This document shows, in pieces, positions 16,185-25,225 of a DNA stretch of 46,013 bases (the stretch's first letter is position 1; every line of letters starts with the position of its first letter). Under the pieces are notes generated by a model. The model saw nothing but the letters and a program-made list of their open reading frames with translations, was not told the DNA's origin and searched no databases. Both the position numbers and the translations under genes were made by a program. Origin of the DNA: Paracoccaceae bacterium (GTDB lineage Bacteria > Pseudomonadota > Alphaproteobacteria > Rhodobacterales > Rhodobacteraceae); the NCBI GenBank assembly GCA_030066905.1, contig JASJAR010000017.1, forward strand, positions 1 to 46,013, in the 5' to 3' direction.

Positions 16185-17893
16185 GCCGGCTGCTCCGCGC
16201 CGGCCTCTTCGGGGACCATCTGGATGAACCCGGTCGGGCATTCATGCGCGCAGAGCCCGCAGCCTTTGCAATAGTCGAGATCGAAGAGGTAATGCGAGCC
16301 GTCGAGGGCAAGCTCCACCGTCTTGATCACCGCGTTGTCGGGGCAGAACGACCAGCAATTGTCGCAGGCCAGGCAATTGCCGCAGGAGAGACAACGCTGC
16401 GCCTCGGCCATCGCCGCCGCCCGGCCGATATCGCCCTCGATCTCGGTATCGAACGTCCGCTCCGCGACCGCGCGTTTCGGCGAAGTCGCGCGCGGCAGAT
16501 GATCGTAATAGGTCGTGTTCAGCCCCGCCGACTTCATCTCCGTGCGGAGGTCCGGAGCCGGGTCGGGCTGTCCCGCAAGCTCGGCGGCCAGGGCGCTCAC
16601 CGCCAACCGTCCGTCGCCGATGGCGGCCGCGACGGTGCCGCGGTCGCCCCGGGCGTCGCCGAGAGCGATGACGCGGTCGCGGTTCAGACGCCCCAACCGG
16701 TCTTTCGGTCTGAGATACCCATGGTCCACAAGTTCTGCGAAGCCCTCGGCATCCACCTCTTCCCCGATGCAGGGGATCACCATGTCGACCGAGACGACGC
16801 GCTCGGTCCCCTCGAAGCCCACGCGGTGCGGCCGGCCGTCCTGCCCCGGAAGCTTCCTCAGACTCATGATCTCCACGCCGGTCACGCGGCTCCCCTTCAT
16901 GATGAGCCGATTGATCGTCGCATGATCGATGATCTCGATGCCTTCCTCGAGCGCCTCTTCGAGTTCGCGCGGAACGACGTTTATCTCGTCGGCGGGCTCG
17001 GTGCCGGGGCCCGGAAGACCCGAGGCAGTCACGAGGGTGACGCTTGCCGCCCCCGACCGCTTCATCAGCCGGGCGACGTCCATCGACGTGTTGCCGCCGC
17101 CGTGGACGATGACGTCGCCCGCCTCCGGCAGTGCGCCGTGGTCGACGAAATCCTTCAGAAGGTGCAGCCCCTCATGGAGGTCCGCCGGCACCGCGCCGTC
17201 GACGCTCCAAGCCTTGCCGGACTGGCAGCCCGGTGCGAGCAGCACGCCGGCATGCTTGTGCTGGAGTTCGTCGAGCGAGACGTCGCGGCCAAGGCGGGTG
17301 CGGAGTTCGAGGGTGATGCCGGAAAGCGCAAGCACACGGTCAAGCTCGGCATCGAGCACGTCCCGGGGCAGCCGGGTGCGGGGGATCGCCGAGCGCATGA
17401 GCCCGCCGGTCTCGGGAGAGGCTTCGTAGATGGTGGCCCTGAGCCCCTGGCGGAGGCAGTGATAGGCTGCCGAAATCCCCGCCGGACCGGCGCCGACGAT
17501 GGCGACATCCGGGGCGTCGACGGCGGGTTCGGACACCGGATACGCCCAGCCGAACCGGATCGCCTCGTCCCCGAGCCAGCGTTCGACGTTGTGGATCGCG
17601 AGCGCCCCGTCGAGGGTTGCCCGGTTGCAGGCGGTCTCGCAAGGATGCGGGCAGACCCGCCCGGTCACCGCAGGCAGCGGGTTGGCGGCGACAAGCTCGG
17701 CCCAGGCGGCTTCCGGATGGCCTTCCTGGAGCTTGGCGAACCAGGCCTGCTGGTCCTCGCCCGCCGGGCAGGCGGCATGGCAGGGCGCCTTGGCATGGTA
17801 GTGGGAGGGCTTCTCGGTCGAGCGCCAGTTGCCGGTCTTGAAGTCGAGCGACGTGCCGGGCTCGGCAAAGGCGCCGCGGGTCAGAACAGCCAT
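16181..17893 (-). CDS. GltD-like FAD/NAD(P) oxidoreductase fused to a C-terminal 2[4Fe-4S] ferredoxin domain
   Basis: 570 residues. An N-terminal Fe-S domain has Cys38, Cys42, Cys81, Cys85 and Cys89 (APCHAACPAG, VCPHPCETACN), as in the small subunit of glutamate synthase. Next come an FAD Rossmann motif VAIVGAGPAGISAAY (about 129) and an NAD(P) motif with VIVHGGGNTSMDVAR. The C-terminal ferredoxin region (about 500-560) includes CLSCGNCLACDNCWSFCP and YCKGCGLCAHECPTG, matching PorD-like delta subunits. It sits between porB (1-base gap) and hoxF (4-base overlap), so it probably passes electrons from pyruvate oxidation to NAD(P) or to the Hox module. KorC-type subunits of 2-oxoacid:NAD(P) oxidoreductases are comparable. 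No symbol assigned. Confidence 0.88.
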   Translation of the reverse strand: MAVLTRGAFAEPGTSLDFKTGNWRSTEKPSHYHAKAPCHAACPAGEDQQAWFAKLQEGHPEAAWAELVAANPLPAVTGRVCPHPCETACNRATLDGALAIHNVERWLGDEAIRFGWAYPVSEPAVDAPDVAIVGAGPAGISAAYHCLRQGLRATIYEASPETGGLMRSAIPRTRLPRDVLDAELDRVLALSGITLELRTRLGRDVSLDELQHKHAGVLLAPGCQSGKAWSVDGAVPADLHEGLHLLKDFVDHGALPEAGDVIVHGGGNTSMDVARLMKRSGAASVTLVTASGLPGPGTEPADEINVVPRELEEALEEGIEIIDHATINRLIMKGSRVTGVEIMSLRKLPGQDGRPHRVGFEGTERVVSVDMVIPCIGEEVDAEGFAELVDHGYLRPKDRLGRLNRDRVIALGDARGDRGTVAAAIGDGRLAVSALAAELAGQPDPAPDLRTEMKSAGLNTTYYDHLPRATSPKRAVAERTFDTEIEGDIGRAAAMAEAQRCLSCGNCLACDNCWSFCPDNAVIKTVELALDGSHYLFDLDYCKGCGLCAHECPTGFIQMVPEEAGAEQPA

Positions 17894-17894
17894 G

Positions 17895-18962
17895 TCACAC
17901 CCTCCCTGCGGGCCGGCCGCTGCGGCCGACCGCGGCGATCCCGCCGGTATCGACGGGGTCCTCGCCCTCGCCCTTCAGCCCGAAAACGCCGATATTGTAA
18001 TCTGCCAGCGCCTGAAGATGGGCGCGCTCCTCCTCGGCGCGGGCGTCGCCGCCCTTCATCAGATGCGCGAACCGGCCCTGGAGCTCGAGGTAGTCCGTTA
18101 CCGGGCGCACATTGCGGATCGGCATGACGTTCGTGACCGCGCCGCGCTCGACCTCGACAAGCGGAAAGAGCCCGCATTCGACCGCCCGGCGCGCGACCTC
18201 GATCGTGAGCGCGCTCGCGTGCCGCCACCCAAGCGGGCAGGGGGAGTGGACGACGAGGAAGGTCGGCCCGTCGATCCCCATCGCATAGCGGACCTTGCGT
18301 TGCAGGTCTGCGGGAAAGGCGACAGAGGCCGACGCCGAATAGGGGATGTGATGAGCGGCGATGATCGACAGAAGGTCTTTCTTCAGATGCCGCTTGCCCA
18401 TCCGCTCCTTGCCCGCGGGCGAGGTGGTCGTCGTTGCCGAATGGGGCGTCGAGGACGACCGCTGGATGCCGGTGTTCATGTAGGCTTCGTTGTCGTAGCA
18501 GACGTAAAGGATATTGTGGTAGCGCTCGAGCATGCCCGAGAGCGCCTGAAACCCGATGTCATAGGTGCCGCCGTCGCCGCCGAAGGCGAGGACCTTGGTG
18601 TTGCGGCCCTTTGCCTTCATCGCCGCTTCCATCCCCGAGGCCACCGCGGCGGCGTTCTCGAAGAGCGAATGAACCCAGGGCACCCGCCAGGCCGATTGCG
18701 GCCAGGGTGTGGTGAAGACCTCAAGGCACCCTGTGGCATTGGCGATCATCACATCGGGTCCGGCGCTTTCCATCACGAGCCGGGCCGCCAGCGCCTCGCC
18801 GCAGCCCTGGCAGGCGCGGTGGCCGCTGTCGAGGCCGCGGAACTTCGGCTGCGCCTCCCGCGGGGTATCGGCCGTGCCTTCGGCGCGCGGCGGCAGGGGC
18901 TCGCGCCCGTATTTCTGGCGCAGTTCCGACAACCGTTCGCCGCGTTCGTTTGCCACCGACAT
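17895..18962 (-). CDS. porB: Pyruvate:ferredoxin oxidoreductase beta subunit (TPP-binding)
   Basis: 355 residues. It has the N-terminal CQGCGEALAARLV cluster motif and NATGCLEVFTTPWP. The thiamine-diphosphate signature spans GGDGGTYDIGFQALSGMLER to CYDNEAYMNTGIQRS, followed by SSTPHSATTTTSPAG. These are typical of the four-subunit (PorGABD) enzymes. The start ATG shares one base with the porA stop. A much longer open frame upstream runs inside porA and is not coding. The substrate is probably pyruvate, but a related 2-oxoacid cannot be excluded from sequence alone. Confidence 0.92.
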   Translation of the reverse strand: MSVANERGERLSELRQKYGREPLPPRAEGTADTPREAQPKFRGLDSGHRACQGCGEALAARLVMESAGPDVMIANATGCLEVFTTPWPQSAWRVPWVHSLFENAAAVASGMEAAMKAKGRNTKVLAFGGDGGTYDIGFQALSGMLERYHNILYVCYDNEAYMNTGIQRSSSTPHSATTTTSPAGKERMGKRHLKKDLLSIIAAHHIPYSASASVAFPADLQRKVRYAMGIDGPTFLVVHSPCPLGWRHASALTIEVARRAVECGLFPLVEVERGAVTNVMPIRNVRPVTDYLELQGRFAHLMKGGDARAEEERAHLQALADYNIGVFGLKGEGEDPVDTGGIAAVGRSGRPAGRV

Positions 18963-20137
18963 CACCTGTCCTCCGGAGCGAGTTTCTGAAGATCGGCATC
19001 GAAGATCGAGAAGGCCGGCGCATCCGGGTCGGCGATGGCCGCGACGAGATCGGTATAGACCGTCTCGGGAATGTCCCGCCCGCCGAGGCCCATGGCGTGG
19101 TTGTGGATGCGCGGCGCGCCGGGAACGTCGGCCAGAACCGCCGCGACCTCGGTCCCGACAACGCCGCCGAGCCCGGGCGAGATCGCCCGGTCGATGACGA
19201 TGAGGTGATCGAGCCCGTCGCAGGCCGCCCGAAGCGCCTCGGCGGGGAAGGGGCGGAATGCCCGGAGCTTGATGAGGCGGGCCGAGGCGACGTCGGGTCC
19301 GCGATGCTCCATCCCCATCGCGATGGTCCCCAGCGTCGAGCCCATCGCGAGGATGCCGATCTTGGCTTCGGCGGGCCCGCTGACCTCCAGTAGCCCGCCG
19401 CAGGCGCGGCCGGTGAGCCCTTCCCAGTCCCGGTCCACCGCCGCGATTACGTCGAGCGCCTTCAGCATCGCGCCATGATGGCTGTGGCGGACCTCGGCGA
19501 AGAAATCGGGAGCGACGAGCGTGCCGAGGGATTTCGGATCGTCCGGGTCGAGCCTGCGCGAGAACTCGAACGGCGGCAGCCAGTTGTCGACCTCCTTCTG
19601 CTCGGGCAGGGCAATGGGCTCCATCGTATGGGTCAGCACGAAGCCGTCCATGCACACCATCACCGGAAGCTCGGTCTCCTGGGCGATCCGGAAGGCCTGG
19701 ATGGTGGTGTCCACCGCCTCCTGGTTGTCGGCACAGTGAAGCTGGATCCAGCCCGAATCGCGCACCGCCATGGAGTCGCTGTGATCGTTCCAGATCGACA
19801 GGGGTGCCGACACCGCCCGATTGGCCACCGTCATCACGAGCGGAATGCGCATGCCGGCGATGTTGAAGAGCACCTCGGCCATCAGGAGCACGCCCTGGCT
19901 CGCCGTGGCGGTGTAGGCGCGGACCCCCGCGGCGGCGGCGCCGAGCACCACCGAGGCGGCGGAAAACTCGCTCTCGACGCTGACGAACTCGGTATGCATG
20001 TCGCCCTCGGCGACGAGGCGCGAGAGGTTCTCCACGATATGGGTCTGCGGCGTGATCGGGTAGGCGGCCACGACGTCGGGGCGGCAAAGTGCCACCGCGC
20101 GGGCGATGGCCTGGCTGCCTTCGAGCGCTTCAAGCAA
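18962..20137 (-). CDS. porA: Pyruvate:ferredoxin oxidoreductase alpha subunit
   Basis: 391 residues. Diagnostic segments are AAYPITPQTHIVENLSRLV near the N-terminus, TASQGVLLMAEVLF, and SAPLSIWNDHSDSMAVRDSGW, which favours a pyruvate (PorA) over a 2-oxoglutarate enzyme. Later, IGILAMGSTLGTI and VIDRAISPGLGG mark the transketolase C-terminal-like region. It overlaps porG by 8 bases and porB by one, so stoichiometric translation is likely. The enzyme decarboxylates pyruvate to acetyl-CoA and passes low-potential electrons to a ferredoxin-type acceptor. Confidence 0.92.
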   Translation of the reverse strand: MLEALEGSQAIARAVALCRPDVVAAYPITPQTHIVENLSRLVAEGDMHTEFVSVESEFSAASVVLGAAAAGVRAYTATASQGVLLMAEVLFNIAGMRIPLVMTVANRAVSAPLSIWNDHSDSMAVRDSGWIQLHCADNQEAVDTTIQAFRIAQETELPVMVCMDGFVLTHTMEPIALPEQKEVDNWLPPFEFSRRLDPDDPKSLGTLVAPDFFAEVRHSHHGAMLKALDVIAAVDRDWEGLTGRACGGLLEVSGPAEAKIGILAMGSTLGTIAMGMEHRGPDVASARLIKLRAFRPFPAEALRAACDGLDHLIVIDRAISPGLGGVVGTEVAAVLADVPGAPRIHNHAMGLGGRDIPETVYTDLVAAIADPDAPAFSIFDADLQKLAPEDR

Positions 20138-20696
20138 CGGCGGGCTCCTTCCAGATGTCCTTGTCTACCGAGGCGGCGACCCGGTCGATGAGGCGGATGT
20201 TGTTTTCAAGGACCTCGCCGGAAAACCGGTCCTTCAGGGCGGCAGCGAGCGAGGGGATCGGGAAAAGCCCCGTCGCCTGCAAGAGCGCGGCAAGAAGGGC
20301 GGTGTTGGGGATCGGCCGTCCGATGACCTCGACGGCCATCGCCGTCGCGCCGACCGCCAGCGCACGGCAGCCGAAGGTCTTGGCCACCTCGTCGCTCGAC
20401 CGGGTTGTGTTGACGATCATCCCGCCGCCCGGCTTCAGCCCGGCGGTGATGTGTGCATCCTGCAAGAGCGTGCCGTCCTGGACAATGAGGAAGTCCGGCG
20501 TGCGCACCTGGCTCCTGAGCCGGATCGGGCCGGCATCGGTGCGCACGAAGGCCGTCACCGGCGCGCCGCGGCGCTCGGCGCCGAAGGCCGGGAAGGCCTG
20601 GCACATCTGACCGGCATGAAAGGCGGTCGCCGCGAGCAGATAGGCAGCGGCAACGCTCCCCTGTCCACCCCGACCGTGAATGCGGTACTCGATCAT
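20130..20696 (-). CDS. porG: Pyruvate:ferredoxin oxidoreductase gamma subunit
   Basis: 188 residues. The N-terminal MIEYRIHGRGGQGSVAAAYLLA is the classic gamma-subunit glycine motif, followed by FPAFGAERRGAPVTAFVRT and FLIVQDGTLLQ. It is the first gene of the nine-gene por-hox operon. No Shine-Dalgarno is visible before the ATG: the preceding 20 bases are CACACTCGGCGTT-like and contain half of a palindrome. An FNR-like box lies about 42 bases upstream, so the transcript could be nearly leaderless (inference). Confidence 0.91.
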   Translation of the reverse strand: MIEYRIHGRGGQGSVAAAYLLAATAFHAGQMCQAFPAFGAERRGAPVTAFVRTDAGPIRLRSQVRTPDFLIVQDGTLLQDAHITAGLKPGGGMIVNTTRSSDEVAKTFGCRALAVGATAMAVEVIGRPIPNTALLAALLQATGLFPIPSLAAALKDRFSGEVLENNIRLIDRVAASVDKDIWKEPAVA

Positions 20697-20708
20697 AACG
20701 CCGAGTGT

Positions 20709-20721
20709 GGGGGCATTGCCC
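20709..20721. repeat. Palindrome between the FNR-like box and porG
   Basis: GGGGCATTGCCCC, arms GGGGCA/TGCCCC with a single central base. It lies 13-25 bases upstream of the porG ATG, between the start codon and the FNR-like box. It could be an operator or a short 5' hairpin; nothing further can be said. Confidence 0.35.
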
Positions 20722-20731
20722 CGGGCCCACT

Positions 20732-20745
20732 ATGACGCAGGTCAA
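20732..20745 (-). promoter_or_regulatory. FNR/FixK/FnrL-like binding site upstream of the por-hox operon
   Basis: Minus-strand TTGAC-CTGC-GTCAT, close to the TTGAT-N4-ATCAA consensus of oxygen-responsive CRP/FNR-family activators. Its centre is 42.5 bases from the porG ATG. Anaerobic activation of pyruvate oxidoreductase and hydrogenase genes would make physiological sense. The match is imperfect, with one mismatch in arm symmetry. Confidence 0.5.
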
Positions 20746-20901
20746 GTGATCCCGCGAATGCCGGACGTCGCGCGAGGTCGATCGAGGCGGGCGGGTCGCC
20801 GACCCCGACGACTTGCGAGCCCGCGCAAGGGAGGGCTGCGACAGCGGCCGCCCGCACCGACAGCGCGGGCCGGTCGAGGGTCTGGGATGTCGGGAGGAGG
20901 A

Positions 20902-20976
20902 TGGCAGCCCGTAGGGGAATCGAACCCCTCTTTCCAGGTTGAAAACCTGGCGTCCTAACCGATAGACGAACGGGCC
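20902..20976 (-). tRNA. tRNA-Glu (anticodon TTC)
   Basis: 75 bases including an encoded CCA. On the minus strand it begins GGCCCGTTCGTCTATCGGTTA and folds with a 7-bp acceptor stem (first pair G-T), D arm, anticodon stem CCAGG/CCTGG with loop TTTTCAA (anticodon TTC), and T arm GAGGGGTTCGATTCCCCTA. The discriminator is G, as expected for tRNA-Glu. Its 3' end faces the por-hox operon 206 bases away. Confidence 0.95.
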
Positions 20977-21040
20977 ACTTCAGGTCGCGGTTAGGTAGTT
21001 GGAACCTTTCGTGAGAGCAAGAGGAAATTTGGCCGCCCGC

Positions 21041-22795
21041 TCAGGCCGGCGCGGCGTCCTCGAGGCGGAGTTGGACGGTCTCGCTGCCCTTCCAGTGGTT
21101 GATGTCGAGCCGGCCGGCGAGGTGGAAGCGGCCGCCGCCATGGGCGAGGAGCGCCTGGCCCAGCGCGCTGTCGAGCGCGCCGAAGGCGATGGCGTCGAGC
21201 CGGGCGCCGAGCCCGTCGCCGAAGGAGACTTTGAGGTGGCCCTGGCCGACCTCGCGGGCATGAAGGATGGCCTGATCGGCGAAGATATAGCGCGGTGCCG
21301 GGGCGGCCATCCCGAACGGCCCCGCCGCCTCGATGGCGCCCACAAGCTCGGGGCTGGCCGCGCCCGGCATGAGAAGGCCGGTCACGGAGAGGTCCCGCGG
21401 CCCTGCGGCCCCGGCCCCCTGTCGCGCCAGGAGCGCCTCCAGTCGCTCCATCGCTGCCTCGCATTTGTCGCGGGTGACGGTGAGGCCCGCCGCCATCCGG
21501 TGGCCGCCGCCTTTTTCCAGCAGGCCCTCGGCGGCGACGCGCTGGATGGCGGCGCCGAGATCGACCCCGGGGACCGACCGCCCCGAGCCCTTCCCGAGCC
21601 CGGCCGCGTCGAAACCGATGACGATGGCGGGCCGGTCGGTGGCCTCCTTCACCCGGGCCGCGACGATCCCGACGACGCCGGGGTGCCAGCCCTCGCCGGC
21701 CGCCCAGGCGAGCGCTCCCGCCGGGCGGGCCTCGACGGCGGCAAGGGCGGCCTCCCGCACCGCCGCCTCGATCTCGCGGCGCTCGGTGTTGAGTTCGTCG
21801 AGCCGGTCGGCCAGGGACCGCGCCTCTGCCGGATCGTCGGTGGCAAGGCAGCGGGCGCCGAGATCGGCCTTGCCGACCCGGCCGCCGGCATTGACCCGGG
21901 GGCCGATCAGGTAGCCGAGGTGGTGAGCGCTCGGCGGCCGGTCGAGCCGGGCGACATCGGCAAGGGCTGCGAGCCCCGGCCGGGCGCGGCGGGCCATCAC
22001 CTCGAGGCCCCGGCGCACGAAGGCGCGATTGATGCCGGTGAGCGGCGCCACATCGGCCACGGTGGCAAGCCCGACGAGATCGAGCATCGCGAGAAGGTCC
22101 GGGCCCCGGCGCCCGGCGGCCTTCATCCGGCGCCCGACCTCGACCAGCATCAGAAAGACCACACCGGCAGCACACAGATGCCCCAGAGCACCGTCCTCGT
22201 CCTGCCGGTTGGGGTTCACCACCGCCACGGCCGGCGGCAGGGTCTCGGCGCCGAGATGGTGGTCGAGGACGACGACATCCGCCGCCCCCGCCGCGCCGAG
22301 CGCTTCATGCGACAGCGTCCCGCAATCGACGCAGACGATGAGGTCATGGTCCCGTGCCAGCAGCGCCATGGCGGCCTCGTTCGGCCCGTAGCCCTCGTCG
22401 ATACGGTCGGGCACATAGAGCGTCGCGGCCCGGCCCATCTGCCGCAGCCAGTCGAGAAGGAGGGCGGCCGAGGCACCGCCATCGACATCGTAATCGGCAA
22501 AGACCGCGATGCGCTCGCCGGCGGTCACCGCCGCCAGAAACCGCTCTGCGGCAGCCCCCATGTCCTTCAGCGTCAACGGGTCGGGGAGAAGATCGCGCAG
22601 CGACGGGTTCAAAAAGCCCTCGGCCGCCTCCGCCGCCACCCCCCGCCGGACGAGAACGCGCGCAAGCGCCGGTGCGTGCCCGGTGGCCTGAACCATCGCC
22701 TCGGTCAGCCGGTCTTCCTCCGGGCCCGGCCCCACCCAGCGCCGCCCGGTGAGCGAACGCTCAACCCCCAGGAACGCCTCGGCGCCGTCTGTCAT
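21041..22795 (-). CDS. recJ: Single-stranded-DNA-specific exonuclease RecJ
   Basis: 584 residues. DHH-family motifs are clear: ADYDVDGGASAALLLDWLR (motif I), IVCVDCGT, VVLDHHLGAE (DHH), GRVGKADLGARCL, and a DHHA1 domain with GGHRMAAGLTV. RecJ is a 5'-3' exonuclease acting on single-stranded DNA in recombination and repair. It begins 10 bases after glpX and is probably cotranscribed with it. Confidence 0.95.
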   Translation of the reverse strand: MTDGAEAFLGVERSLTGRRWVGPGPEEDRLTEAMVQATGHAPALARVLVRRGVAAEAAEGFLNPSLRDLLPDPLTLKDMGAAAERFLAAVTAGERIAVFADYDVDGGASAALLLDWLRQMGRAATLYVPDRIDEGYGPNEAAMALLARDHDLIVCVDCGTLSHEALGAAGAADVVVLDHHLGAETLPPAVAVVNPNRQDEDGALGHLCAAGVVFLMLVEVGRRMKAAGRRGPDLLAMLDLVGLATVADVAPLTGINRAFVRRGLEVMARRARPGLAALADVARLDRPPSAHHLGYLIGPRVNAGGRVGKADLGARCLATDDPAEARSLADRLDELNTERREIEAAVREAALAAVEARPAGALAWAAGEGWHPGVVGIVAARVKEATDRPAIVIGFDAAGLGKGSGRSVPGVDLGAAIQRVAAEGLLEKGGGHRMAAGLTVTRDKCEAAMERLEALLARQGAGAAGPRDLSVTGLLMPGAASPELVGAIEAAGPFGMAAPAPRYIFADQAILHAREVGQGHLKVSFGDGLGARLDAIAFGALDSALGQALLAHGGGRFHLAGRLDINHWKGSETVQLRLEDAAPA

Positions 22796-22805
22796 CGGCC
22801 CCCGC

Positions 22806-23774
22806 TCAGAGCGCGTCGACGGGGTTGCGGTAGGTCATCCGCCGCACCGAGCCCGTCTTCGACCGCATCAGGATCGTCTCGGCGGTGAGATACCCGACTT
22901 CCCGCTTGATGCCGGGCAGGATCGAGCCATCGGTCACCCCGGTCGCGGCGAAGATCACGTCGCCGGTGACCATGTCGTCGCGGGTATAGACCCGGTGGAG
23001 GTTCTTGATCCCGGCCGATTTCGCGCGCTTCTCCTCGTCGCCGCTGCGAAAGAGGAGCTTGCCGAAAATCTGCCCGCCCATGCATTTCAGCGCCGCGGCG
23101 GCGAGCACGCCTTCGGGCGCGCCACCCGAGCCCATATACATGTCGATGCCCGTCGACGGTTCGGCGCAATGGATCACGCCGGCAACATCGCCGTCGGTGA
23201 TGAGCCGGATCGCGCAGCCGGTGGTGCGCAGCTCGGCGATCATGTCCTCGTGGCGCGGCCGTTCCAGCACGCAGACGGTGATGTCGGCCGTAGAGCAGCC
23301 CTTCGCGGAGGCGAGCGCGGAGACCCGCTCGGCCGGCGCCATGTCGAGGGTGACGACCCCGCGCCGGAAGCCCGGACCGATGGCGAGCTTCTCCATATAG
23401 ACGTCGGGCGCATGGAGCATCGAGCCGCGCGGGCCCATGGCGATGACCGCAAGCGCGTTCGGCATGTCCTTCGCCGTGAGCGTGGTGCCTTCGAGCGGGT
23501 CGAGCGCGATGTCGACCTCGGGCCCCTCGCCGTTGCCGACCTCCTCGCCGATATAGAGCATCGGCGCCTCGTCGCGCTCCCCCTCGCCGATCACCACGAC
23601 GCCGCGAATATCGAGTTGATTCAACTGGTTGCGCATCGCATCGACCGCCGCCTGGTCGGCGGCCTTCTCGTCGCCGCGCCCGATCAGGCGGGCCGAGGCT
23701 AGGGCGGCGGCTTCGGACACCCGGGCAAGGCCAAGCGAAAGCATGCGGTCGTGAAATTTGGGGCTGTCGGCCAT
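22806..23774 (-). CDS. glpX: Fructose-1,6-bisphosphatase class II
   Basis: 322 residues, full length for the GlpX family. Metal and phosphate site motifs are [33 protein letters not shown] (lithium-sensitive phosphatase fold), [18 protein letters not shown] and [13 protein letters not shown]. It acts in gluconeogenesis or the Calvin cycle. I prefer the ATG at 23774 with AAAGGA upstream; a TTG one codon earlier is possible. It is divergent from purA. Confidence 0.95.
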   Translation of the reverse strand: MADSPKFHDRMLSLGLARVSEAAALASARLIGRGDEKAADQAAVDAMRNQLNQLDIRGVVVIGEGERDEAPMLYIGEEVGNGEGPEVDIALDPLEGTTLTAKDMPNALAVIAMGPRGSMLHAPDVYMEKLAIGPGFRRGVVTLDMAPAERVSALASAKGCSTADITVCVLERPRHEDMIAELRTTGCAIRLITDGDVAGVIHCAEPSTGIDMYMGSGGAPEGVLAAAALKCMGGQIFGKLLFRSGDEEKRAKSAGIKNLHRVYTRDDMVTGDVIFAATGVTDGSILPGIKREVGYLTAETILMRSKTGSVRRMTYRNPVDAL

Positions 23775-23928
23775 CAAGGGGTCCTTTCAAGCGGCGTTCA
23801 CGCCTTCCCTAGCCCGCAGGGCGGGGGGCGACAAGTTTGGTAGCGCCCAACAGGCGGGGGTCAGGAAAAGCGGTTTTTCCCCGGGCCGGCTCCGGCTATA
23901 CGAGCCCGGGTTTGAGCGGAGGCCGGGC

Positions 23929-25221
23929 ATGGCAAACGTCGTCGTCGTAGGCGCCCAATGGGGCGACGAAGGCAAGGGCAAGATCGTCGATTGGCTCTCC
24001 GAACGCGCCGACGTGATCGCGCGGTTTCAGGGCGGTCACAATGCCGGACACACGCTGGTCATCGGCGAGACGGTCTACAAGCTCCACGCGCTGCCCTCTG
24101 GCGTGGTGCGCCCCGGCAAGCTGTCGGTGATCGGCAACGGGGTGGTGCTCGACCCCTGGCATCTGATGGAGGAAATCGCCACGTTGCGCGGACAGGGGGT
24201 CGAGATCAGCCCCGAGACGCTGATGGTCGCCGAGAACACGGCGCTGATCCTGCCGATCCACGGTGAGCTCGACCGGGCCCGCGAGGCGCAGAACGCGGTC
24301 GCCAAAATCGGCACCACGGGGCGCGGGATCGGTCCGGCTTACGAGGACAAGGTCGGGCGCCGCTCGGTCCGGGTGGCCGATCTCGCCGATCCCGCCACGC
24401 TTGAGCGCCGTGTCGACCGGGCGCTTGTCCATCACGACGCGCTCCGCCGGGGGCTGGGCCTTGAGGAGGTCGATCGCGCCGGGCTCATCGAAAGTCTCGC
24501 CGCGGTCGCCCCCGACATCCTGCCCTTCGCGGGGCCCGTCTGGAAGGTTCTGAACGAAAAGCGGAAATCCGGCCAGCGCATTCTCTTCGAAGGGGCGCAA
24601 GGGGCGCTTCTCGACATCGATTTCGGGACTTATCCGTTCGTGACGTCCTCCAATGTCATCGCCGGTCAGGCGGCCACGGGGGTCGGGCTCGGCCCCGGCG
24701 CAATCGACTTCGTTCTCGGCATCGTCAAGGCTTACACGACGCGGGTCGGCGAAGGCCCGTTCCCGACAGAGCTTTTCGACGAAACCGGCGAGCGGCTTGG
24801 GGTGCAGGGCCACGAATTCGGCACGACGACCGGTCGTAAACGGCGCTGTGGCTGGTTCGACGCGGTGCTCGTCCGTCAGACCTGCGCCACCTCGGGGGTC
24901 TCCGGCATCGCGCTGACAAAGCTCGACGTGCTCGACGGGTTCGACGAACTCAAAATCTGCACCGGCTATGAGCTTGACGGCGCTCCGCTCGATTACCTGC
25001 CCATCGCCTCGGAGGAGCAGGCCCGGGTCACGCCGGTCTACGAGACGATGCCGGGCTGGTCCGAAAGCACCGCCGGCGCGCGGAGCTGGTCCGAGCTGCC
25101 GGGCACCGCGGTGAAATACGTCCGCCGGATCGAGGAGTTGATCGCGTGCCCGGTGGCGCTACTGTCCACCTCGCCCGAACGCGACGACACCATTCTCGTA
25201 ACCGACCCCTTCTCGGACTGA
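23929..25221 (+). CDS. purA: Adenylosuccinate synthetase
   Basis: 430 residues. The GTP-binding start [59 protein letters not shown] and [14 protein letters not shown] are all present. It converts IMP plus aspartate to adenylosuccinate. The ATG preceded by GCGGAGG is the start. The open frame extends 57 codons further upstream, but this part is a non-homologous, Arg/Gly-rich leader. It is followed after 4 bases by the DUF2842 gene. Confidence 0.96.
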   Translation: MANVVVVGAQWGDEGKGKIVDWLSERADVIARFQGGHNAGHTLVIGETVYKLHALPSGVVRPGKLSVIGNGVVLDPWHLMEEIATLRGQGVEISPETLMVAENTALILPIHGELDRAREAQNAVAKIGTTGRGIGPAYEDKVGRRSVRVADLADPATLERRVDRALVHHDALRRGLGLEEVDRAGLIESLAAVAPDILPFAGPVWKVLNEKRKSGQRILFEGAQGALLDIDFGTYPFVTSSNVIAGQAATGVGLGPGAIDFVLGIVKAYTTRVGEGPFPTELFDETGERLGVQGHEFGTTTGRKRRCGWFDAVLVRQTCATSGVSGIALTKLDVLDGFDELKICTGYELDGAPLDYLPIASEEQARVTPVYETMPGWSESTAGARSWSELPGTAVKYVRRIEELIACPVALLSTSPERDDTILVTDPFSD

Positions 25222-25225
25222 CCCC

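Noticed and set aside
14349..16274. 641-codon open frame antisense to hoxF/hoxU
   Set aside because: Asp/Glu/Arg-rich translation without family resemblance; the minus-strand HoxF and HoxU motifs are unambiguous.
20902..20976. Attachment-site duplication of the tRNA-Glu end near 11 kb
   Set aside because: No copy of the tRNA 3' sequence was seen around 11.04-11.16 kb and there is no integrase gene in the window.
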